DNA of 64,000 nt from the NCBI RefSeq assembly GCF_035083965.1, contig NC_089740.1:15350552-15414551 (forward strand). Reading direction: 5' to 3'. The notes below the pieces were generated by a model. That model was given only the letters and a program-made list of their open reading frames with translations, did not search any database and had not been told where the DNA came from. Of the stretch, positions 44,801 through 55,100 are shown piece by piece. Position 1 is the first letter of the stretch. The number at the start of each line of letters is the position of its first letter. Position numbers and translations under genes: made by a program. The stretch is from Branchiostoma lanceolatum. Taxonomy: Eukaryota; Chordata; Leptocardii; Amphioxiformes; Branchiostomatidae.

Positions 44801-47800
44801 CGTAATGTAATTCACCTACTCAAGCGAACTTTCATGCTTACTACACACGCAACATCATTCTTGGTAGACGTTCTTGGATCCCAGCGCAACGTAGACTTAC
44901 ATGTCCACGAAGTTACACACGTCCAGGCCGATGTTGATGCCGAATAAAGCCCAGGACTCGCGCAGAAAGGCGGCCTGTAAGGTGTAGGTGAGGGTGGAAG
45001 CGGCTGCCATCGTCAGACGCAGGATTATCCATACCCGGAACCACAGACCGGAGGTCAGGAAGGTACGTCTGAAAAGAACGTCACGGTGTCATCATATATG
45101 AGAATTAATTCCTGTTCCTCAGTTCGATCGAGATAGGGAGGGTACCGACCAGACATCCACCCCCCACTCACCCGCCCCCCACACCCAACTAACCAGCCAC
45201 CAACTAACCAGCCACCAACCAACCAACCAACCAACCAACCAACCAACCAACCAACCAACCAACCAACCAACCAACCAACCAACCAACACACCCACCCACC
45301 CACCCAACTAACCAACCAACCAACCAACCAACCAACCAACCAACCAACCAACCAACCAACCAACAGACAAACAAACAAACAAACAGCAAATGCCAAGACT
45401 GTCAGCTATAGTTGAATTTATGATAAATATCTTAAGCCGAGCAAGATTAAGCTACGAGAGAGTTCTTACCTCATCAGCATCTTAGACAGGATGCGGACCG
45501 GAGCGCGCACCCGGCGGAACGGCTCCAAGTACTCTTTGTCGTCAGCAGGGTTGAACTTGAAGACGGGCTCGGACCTTTTGCGGAACAGACTCGGGAGGTA
45601 GAACGAATCCAGCTGCTCGTCATCGGTCATGGCCGCGACTTGGCTGTAGGACCTGATCCGTTCCGCCTGTGGGCCTTCTTTCCCCGGCTTTATGGTACTC
45701 AGCCGTAGTGCTTCGTGGAAGTCGTCCGCCTTCGACAGATCGTGAAATTGCCTAGAAAAGATTGAACACCATTCAACTTATACTAGTTACCGTTCATCGT
45801 GCAATTGGCATCATTCCGTGGGTGTCAGAAGCAGAAAAAGTAGTTATGATATTGTTACTAACAATGATGCCAAACGCTTACGGTGTGAAGATACAAGCGC
45901 GTGGCAGGCAAAAGTTGAGATAAACTTACGGAGACTTTAGCTGTCCGTAACCGGTTAAATTTCACCGGGAAGCATGATTGCGCACGATAAAACTTTTACA
46001 TACTTTTCGGCGAGGGGATACTTTGATAGCACATCTTCCAGGTCATCTCTGTTTAAGATGATCAGCTCGACATATGTCCTGGATCTGATCGTGTCCGGCT
46101 GTTGGTCGCCGAAGATCAGAGACAGTTGTCCGAAGAACTGACCGGGGCCCATCACACAGATCGTCTCCGTCAGGTCATCCGCCAGGATCTGTGCAGTCAT
46201 GTAGGAAATCGTTATTCTAGCAAGGCGAGGGATAGTTCTGGGGATCATCGCTGTCAATGTTTCTTTTCGTTTGCTCTTGTTTCAAAAATAAATTTGATGT
46301 TCTATTCTTACTCTAGATCCAAAAGTGGAAACAATTCACCGGGTTTTGTTATTTGGCGTATTTCGTATTACGCCATGACAGTGGGTTTTGTACAATCGGT
46401 TAAGAGAATATTCCTGCTCTCAAACGAAAGTCGAGATTTGTACTAGCAATACTAGACAGATACCTCGCAGTACCCCTTCCGGATCATGTGCAGGTCGCGG
46501 GTGACGTCACCAGAGTACACGATGACGTCACCGGGTGCGTACAGCACAGCGCGCGTGCGCACTGCCAAGTCTCGTAGAAAGGAAGGATCTGTCTCCTGAA
46601 ACAGTGGGACCTGCGGAAATACGGCACACCATGCTGTTTAATGCTGAGATTACACATGTTCAACTGCAAGCCACCATCACAATCGTAAAAACCTACCTTA
46701 CATGAAAAAGTTTTAAACGGGACAGCGAGACCCTTATAAACCCGGAGCTAGTCAATGAGCTGCCACGACTGGAGGTTGTCGGGAGGTGTTGTTTTACTAC
46801 CAGTTGATCATGCGCACAGGTAGAAGGTGCAGGGGGCAGTACCGGCCTTGCGTCGAGCTACTCAACGCAAATATGTGCTGCTCTCTGAACAGTTTCATCA
46901 AGTTGGAGAGTCACTTGATAACACGGTTCTTTATTCACAACTAGGATATATATACAACCAACAGCCGACGTTTCGGTGACCGTCTGTCACTTTCCTCGGG
47001 GCAATACTGACCGGTACTTTTCCACACAACAGCTAGGTGTCGCTGATAACAATGCGGTCCCAAACGCAACCTATTGTGATATATGTGGTCCCAAACATAA
47101 AGTATCGTCAGATATAAAGAATATCTATTGCCTTGTTTACAAAAAGATTGTCCGTCTGCAAGAAATAAGAAAGTTAAACAGTGTCAGTTGCTTCTTACGA
47201 ATGCGGTCCCAAACGTCTACTCCAGTCAATAAACCTCGGCAGCTTCAAAACTAAGAGGATCCTTTCATAGATGCGGAAAAGCGCCTCACCTGCTCCAAGA
47301 CTTCTTTGGCCTCTTCGAACGCGACGTCCTGTTGTAACGCGACCGGCATGTCGTGCATGAGACCCATGGTCCCTGCGCTCTCGCCTCTGGAATTGAAAAC
47401 GCCACGGCGACTTAACCCACGAGAACATGGACATGAATCATGACTCAATGCAGTTACCATCTACATACTAGTATACTAATAACATAGCATAACAGCCCAG
47501 GTAGCCCGGAGTTATGCTATAAACGACAAATCACTTAGACCTGAGATCTTGACTTACCTGAGCTTTCGCCACGTCAGAACCATGTAGTTGACCACGCGAC
47601 GCCGCAGGTTGGGACATATCTCATGGTCCTTCATGAATTGTCTCACTACTGTCAGCCGTCCCTGGTAGTCAACCCTGCAGCCGGAACAAAGTACCCCTAG
47701 GTAGTCACATCTACGGTCATCGTCCGTCATATACTATCTTACTGACCCTAAATCGTAAAATGCACTTCTGTATTTTCTTCTACATGCACCATGATCACAT

Positions 47801-48361
47801 CATGATTAAGTTCTTCTTATTCTACAATACGGTAGATTTGATAATACCAAGGATTATACACTGGCCTACATGGCTTTATTTTCACCAAATAACGGATACT
47901 GAAGTCAAGTCATTTGTCAGTGATTAAAGGGAATAACTGGAGTAGCATGGCTTCATTTTCTTCAGAGATGCCTTTCATATCTACATTTATCTTATTTGGA
48001 CCTGTAATGGCAGTTAAATAATCTCCCGATGCCTCACTATCCCTATCATTACCGCCGTGACTATGCCTTACCTGGCAGCGTCCATGTTCGCCTTTGTAGC
48101 CGCGATCTCGCTGACGCAGTAGCCACACAGCAGCAGCCCGACGACCATGACCGCCATGGCCAGGACGCGGCCGGTGGTGGTGCCCGGCACGATGTCCCCG
48201 TAACCCGTGCTCGTCATCGTCGCGGTGGTGAAGTAGAAGCTGACGAAGTAGTGGTGCATGGACATTTCCTTGGCTGCGAGGCCGAGGCTGTCCACCCAGT
48301 CGCCCTCCACACACCTGCAGGGACACGAAAACTCACTTATTGTTTTGTTCCTCATCTTGCG

Positions 48362-48422
<61 letters not shown>

Positions 48423-48437
48423 AATAGCCAGCCAAAT

Positions 48438-48511
<74 letters not shown>

Positions 48512-48513
48512 AT

Positions 48514-48558
<45 letters not shown>

Positions 48559-48585
48559 AATAGCCAGCCAAATAGCCAGCCAAAT

Positions 48586-48627
<42 letters not shown>

Positions 48628-48629
48628 AT

Positions 48630-48678
<49 letters not shown>

Positions 48679-48705
48679 AATAGCCAGCCAAATAGCCAGC
48701 CAAAT

Positions 48706-48751
<46 letters not shown>

Positions 48752-48753
48752 AT

Positions 48754-48794
<41 letters not shown>

Positions 48795-48809
48795 AATAGC
48801 CAGCCAAAT

Positions 48810-48855
<46 letters not shown>

Positions 48856-48906
48856 ATAGCCAGATAGCCAGATAGCCAGATAGCCAGACAGACAGACAGA
48901 CAGACA

Positions 48907-48978
<72 letters not shown>

Positions 48979-49112
48979 GATACGCAGACAGACACACACA
49001 CAGACAGACACGCAGACAGACACACACACACACACATAGATAGAGACAGACACGCAGGCAGACAGACAGACAGACACATACATAGATAGACAGAGACAGA
49101 CACGCAGACAGA

Positions 49113-49178
<66 letters not shown>

Positions 49179-52100
49179 GACAGACAGAGCCTCGGCGGTA
49201 CGCACCATTCCTGCGGGTCTGTGCTGAACCCCGGGCAGGATTGCGCGTACAGCAGGCAGGAGCACCAGTGGGCGAACAGGATGTAGTACGTGAACAGCTT
49301 CAGGGACCGCGTCAGGAAGATGTCCTTGTTCAGCGACTCTTCCATCTTGGTGAAGAACTTCGGGATCTGAAGATTCGCCGTGGAATGTTCGGTAAGGTCA
49401 AAATAGCGAATCGTTGACGTGGAATACGTGACATAGACTGAACTTCATCAGATCGGTAGGCGACATGGTGGTTTATCAACTATAAATCCAATTATGATAA
49501 GACGTAAATGAACAAGTAGATTATAAGATAATTGCCAACATCGGGTATTTGTTAGAGTCAGACTGTTTGATTGCAGCTAAATTGCCTGGCAAGCGGTGAC
49601 ACAGCATTTCCAAGGTACATTTAGAGGGAGTGATTTCTTACCCTATAGACTTTGATGAGTCTGTTCAGCTTGAGACAGGCGACTAGTCCGAGCCGGGCTG
49701 TGCCACGATGCGGCGATGTCAGGGCGAACAGGTCGATCGGCAGGATGCTGCACAAGTCCAGCACGAAGCTCCCGCTGCGGACGTAATGCGTCCTGATGGA
49801 CCCCCAGTCTGTCAGGATTCCTGTGGAAAATATCAATCAGATACTCACATTACACACTGGCAAAAACTACACATGTGATGACGGCGAATCAGGTATATCA
49901 ACAAGTAATATGGCTTGAAACCAACGAAGAAATTTGCTGACAAATAAAAGAGAGGTAAAGGTAGTGCCATTGCATTGTTTAGGCCGCAGTTGGTTATTAT
50001 CCACCGTGTCCAGGGCACCGCCTTTTACCTCCCAAACCGAAGCCAGGTACTGATGGGTTTTGGGTTACTGGGTCGTGTTGAGTGCCTGTTGAATTTTCAA
50101 GGGCACAACATCGGTGGCATGTCAGCAGATTCGAACCTAGGACCTCTGGGTTCTGGGCCGAACACCTTAACTGTAACGGCAGCGCGCGATGCCACGCTGA
50201 AAACTATCAGTATGATTTTGCTCTTCAAAAGCTTCAGGTTATTGGAGGGGGGGGGCTAATCCACATCTTTTTGCAGCTAAGGCTAGAAACACATACACTG
50301 ATGTAAGTTTGAGAGTGTTCCCCATCAAAATTGAAGAAGAGGGTAATGTACAGTGATCTCACCGTTGGGTGTGAAGATGCCAGTTCTCAGCCTGATGATC
50401 AGATCCAGCAGCAGCGGAACGTCCATCAGGTACGACACGACGAACCCTGCGCTGCCCACGGCCCAGGCGGGGTTGGTGCCTACACTGCGGACAAGACACG
50501 GAAATACAATGTACATCACCACACTATTCAAACAGCCTAATCAACACAGAGAGACCGGTAAAAAAGGCATTGAAACTTTGTAAAAGGTACAATTAGTTCC
50601 GTAGCCTTGATCGGAAAAAGGGAAAGGTAGTTCCGTAGCCTTGATCGGTAAAGGTAAAGAGGAACCAACACCAATTCAAGTTAACTGTTCCAACTAGCAA
50701 GTGTAGCATTTTTCTGCGACATTCAAACTGACAACGCCAAATACCTGGTGACATAGAAGGCTGCGAAGTAGCTGTGACTCAGGCAGACTGCGAAGATCAT
50801 GATGATGATGAAGATTTCCCAGCCGCGGCAGAAAGTGGAGGTGGGGTCCAGCACGTGAGACGCCACCCAGTCAACCACGGCAAGGCACTTCAATCTGAAC
50901 CACTGTGGGAACAAAATTACAGAGCTGGAGAAATTGTGACAGCCGTTATAGGACAGCAACGACAAGGGAACAACTCCGTATAACTCTGCTACATTTCGGC
51001 AGTCAAATGACTTCTACTTCAGGCAAAATGAACGTCGCGGACAATTAACTTATGGGCGGCCATTCCATTCCATCCAACGTGCCATCCCAATTCAATCCAG
51101 CAAGTTAATTCCAGTATCTACAGCACAAAAGCTCATTGGTGACGTATTTTAATGGCGTCCACAAATGCAGAACCCGAATGCCAAGCCATTAATAGTATTA
51201 TTGAAGTAATATGTTAATTAACTCACGGCGCACGGGGCTCCCTCCTCGACTGGCGGTTTCACGTTCACGTTCAGAATATCCACTGAGTCGCTGAGCTTGA
51301 TGGATTTCCTGGAGCCGGAGGCTCGGCGTGGATCCGTGACGGGCGGACTTCCCGGACTCCCGGACGCTTTCGCTTGCCCTGCGCTGTCTGCAGTTTTCAT
51401 CTGAGCACTGCTGCCCGTGATGGAATCTCGGTGACCGGTCATCGGGTCCGTAGATGGCTTCCTGAGGGACAAACGTCTGAGAGCAGACGCCCGGCGCATG
51501 GACACGGGAGACCCAACAGCTTCCACTGAAAAATAACACGAGACACTTCTTATCTTACGTTTTGGGGGAAATTTATTCAACACAAGATGAAACAAGGAGT
51601 TGGTCTCATACTTCTGTGAAATATAAGTTAGTTATATTGTATTGTATTTTTATGTCTTTCTCATTTGTTTGTTGTATGATATGGGCCAGGTGCCTGAATT
51701 AAAATTGAAATGAAATGAAAAAAATATAAATAAATAAAAGATATCTTAAGTTTTTTAAGTTTCTTGACAAACGAAGACCGAAAACAATACCCTTGACGGC
51801 GTACGATAAATGGCCCGGGTTCTGTTGGTTGTGATGTTTTGAAACAGCGCTAGCTTGTACCTTATATTGAGGGTACTGCATAACAAACTTGACAAAATAC
51901 TTGTATCAAAACTCGCTCGCGGTAGGTTGAGAACTACAAATGCATCAAACACCGATCCATGAACACTACCACCGTACTTTCAGGTGCCTCGCTCGCTCCC
52001 GGGGTCAGGTGCCCGAACATGCCCTCTATGCCCGCGCCCACGTCCACGAGCCCAGAGAGCGGCGAGTCCGGACAGCCGAAGCGCTGTAGAGCCATCTCGT

Positions 52101-55100
52101 AAAGACGCTTCATCACTGAAACACATGGACACAAACCATGACTTAACTAACCTGCAACCGCGCGCCGCCAGGGATGAGAATCTGTGCCCTTTCTGAGATG
52201 CCTTTGCATTTTCTTATCAATCTGCTATCACAGAGAAGGCCCAATGGTGATAAATATTTAACAAATACGATATCTAAGATTTCCAGTTTCCTGAATTTTT
52301 GACTTGTAATGACAAATAAAATGACAAGAGAAATAATGATTCCCAAACACAGGTTAATCTGAAACACATCATACACATCCCATGGAAAGGAGAAAAGTTG
52401 TTCCTACCCTCCGGATAGTGGTTGAGAATGACGTGTAGATCTTTCTTCTCCAGAACCATCAGGTCACAGTTGGTGGCAGCGCGAAGGTTGGCTGTGCGCG
52501 GGATGTTGAACACCAAGCTGAGCTGTGGAAGAGGACCGCACGGTACGAGATGGTTGACGCACAATCCAAAGTATTCCTGATTCTCAAATCAAAATCGAGA
52601 AACTACAGCACATTCGTCGCGTACTTTACACGTCAATTCATTCAAACTTTGAGTTAAACACCAACGTTTTATACCAACGTCCATACAGTATAATCTCCAA
52701 GCAGATCTATTGGTGGTAATGTCAGTATCCAAAGGGCAAAAGCACCGATAGATCTGCTTGGAGATTACACACAGTCCACTAGTACTGGCTGAAAACGTAT
52801 ACATACCTCTCCGAACACCCTTCCATGTTTGAAGGAGGCCAAGGACTCGCCCTCCTTAGAAACCACCTGAAACAAAGGCAAGTACGATAGAATCAGTTCC
52901 ACAAACGTGCAGCAATCATACCTATACAACACAGGCTGGTCTCCGTTTGAGACTTTGCTACATTCTGTAGTGCATGTTACATCGACAGTAGACAGCCATA
53001 GCTGACAGAAACCCAGTCTAATTCTACTGCTTCATTTACAAGGTAAAACATGTCCATGGAAACAATTCATCCAGTGAGTTGATGTCATGTTGATTAAATG
53101 TTCACAGCATGGTATACCTTATAACTTTCGGGGAATAGATAAGAGCAAGGAAAGTCGCGTAAAGTGCATTTCCCAAGTGCACAGCATCGGGACATGTTAG
53201 GGGATCGAACTCATGACCCTTGATTCTGGACCCAACACTCTAACGATTACGCCACACGAAGTCACATGAACGTTTTTGACTTGTATAATCCGCCTCACCT
53301 CGATTTCCCCTCTGTGCACGAAACACATCTGACTGGCGGAGTCTCCCTTCACGGCGATCACCTGACTCGGCAGACACAGGGTCGGCTTCAGGATCAGAGT
53401 GAGCATGCGCAGGAATCCCATGTTGTGATGGGCGAAGAACTGCGTCTGGAATTTGACAAAAGGGAGTAGGTTCCCAATTATTCATTGAAATGAATCAAAG
53501 AGAAAATGATAAAGGGACAGAATTAGAGAGAGGGAGGGAGAGCTAGAGAGAGGGAGAGCTAGAGAGAGGGAGAGCTAGAGAGAGGGAGAGAGGGAGAGAG
53601 GGAGAGAGAGAGAGGGAGAGAGGGAGAGGGGAGAGGGAGAGAGGGAGAGGGAGAGAGGGAGAGGGAGAGAGAGAGAGGGAGAGAGAGACAGAGAGAGAGG
53701 AGAGATTATGCAATTTTTGTCAGATCAACAAAGTGTTGGAATTTTTTTTTGTGTGTCATGATATTTTTCTCTTTCCATTGGGTTTCAGGAGCGACAGGAA
53801 ATAACAGTTATTCTGTTATTTTACCTTATCTAAGATGCCCTTGTTGGTCTGGAAGGCGATCTCGGCGCGGAAAGTGAAGGGAAGAATGTCGAAGATGCCC
53901 TCGCTCTCGACGCCTCTCTGCCGACTCCAGAAATACTTGTAGTACTTCAGAATCTGTTTCTGCTTCGTCTCGGGGATGTCCTCTTCCATCTACAGTGACA
54001 AACACAGCACAAAACAGAACACAACAGCAAAGACATTAATAGAAATGTGGACACGGCAGCAACCGCGGTTTGGAACGGATGTGACGCCGCATCTGTTCGG
54101 GCAACGAACGTGTTTACAAGTTTACATGAACATTGTTGTATTGAGAATGTATCGTTTTAGCGAGATTGATCTATTGTCTGTTGTGTCACGTCAATTTTTT
54201 GTCCGTGCTCTATCTGAGAGCACCATACAAGTATGTACGGTATGACAACAAGCAGCAGTTATTGAATATATACATTCAAGTGTCGGTTGTAGATTCGAAC
54301 TACCGTAGCCTGACGAATCGCGCTCCTAGTGTAGAGCTTGTGTAAATACAGGCTACGAACTACCGTATATATGAAAATGTGAGCTTAACGCATACCAGAT
54401 ATTGCTTGATGGTGTCGAGGTGATGAGTGAACTGGGCTCGCTGTAAGTCCAGATTTGTCAGCATTGACGTCATACCGCCGAGAATCAGGCCGAAGAACAC
54501 CGCCACGCCCGCCAGCATGGCTGCGATGGAGTACGCCTTTTCACTCAGCTCTTTGGCGTGAACGTCGCCGTATCTGTGAGAAAAGGAGAGAAATAGAGCT
54601 AATCATAGAGAAAACAATTACCTTGTATTGTTCCTTCCATTTTCTATTCTCCAAAGGCTTCATATTTAGATTCGATTCCTCCATTTCCTAGCGATAGACT
54701 TGGTTCTTCACAAAAGTTACTGTCACAATGCATTAAGGAGCTGAACACAATCTACATTCCATTGACTAAGTCCTGGCTTGAACAACACGAAACATATTTT
54801 TGACAAACATTTAATCATTACACACAACATAAAAAAAAGATTGCTCTGGGGAGCTTTCGAGACGAATTCTCCGTCTCTTCGTCAACCCGGTAATAAAGCC
54901 AGATCTCGTCTTGGAGTTCTCTTGTCACGTGACTTGATGTTGATTATCACGTGACAAGAGACATGTTTAAACACCGGTACCTACCCTGTAGAGGTGGATG
55001 TTGCCGTGGCCCAGTACATGGAAATTACATATTCGTAGCCGGTGTTGGTGTTCGGGAATACCATGTCCGCACCTGTGCAAACGTAGACACAATACCGTAC

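Larger units (their letters stand above)
39530..45068 (-). other. CNGK: CNGK repeat 3 (exons 21-29)
   Basis: Exons are 44901-45068, 44436-44589, 43817-43944, 43355-43610, 42242-42385, 41887-42043, 41161-41282, 40232-40377 and 39530-39726. S4 is weak ([11 protein letters not shown], two Arg). The pore is TALNVGYGD, where the other repeats have TSTGYGD. CNBD3 has YVHRGEVE but then [19 protein letters not shown]: no FGE, no RTA. Exon 26 is ended at GTCG|GTTTGT because that phase alone joins the next exon (VEKVPIFQ). Exon 29 ends in an acidic linker and its 3' half is copied by a 539 bp tandem duplication. Confidence 0.8.
45470..50902 (-). other. CNGK: CNGK repeat 2 (exons 11-20)
   Basis: Exons are 50745-50902, 50363-50484, 49642-49820, 49206-49366, 48072-48314, 47558-47674, 47290-47386, 46464-46610, 46004-46188 and 45470-45751. 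S4 is [11 protein letters not shown], the pore TMTSTGYGD and S6 [13 protein letters not shown]. The C-linker follows in exons 16-17. CNBD2 (exons 18-19) has [19 protein letters not shown]: the FGE glutamate is Gln and the phosphate-contacting Arg of RTA is gone, so nucleotide binding is doubtful. Exon 20 is the linker into repeat 3. The intron between exons 14 and 15, inside the S5-pore segment, is almost entirely microsatellite. Confidence 0.8.

Noticed and set aside
45055..45396. 113-codon VGWL-repeat ORF
   Set aside because: Translation of a CCAA microsatellite inside a CNGK intron.
48068..49345. 425-codon minus-strand ORF that seems to fuse channel sequence with a long Ala-Gly-Trp-Leu repeat
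   Set aside because: The middle is the CAGC/CA microsatellite intron, which is open by composition; good donor and acceptor sites at 49206 and 48314 remove it in phase.
53150..53265. Possible functional tRNA gene
   Set aside because: A- and B-box-like sequences are present but I could not form an acceptor stem or a normal anticodon arm; a tRNA-derived SINE fits better.
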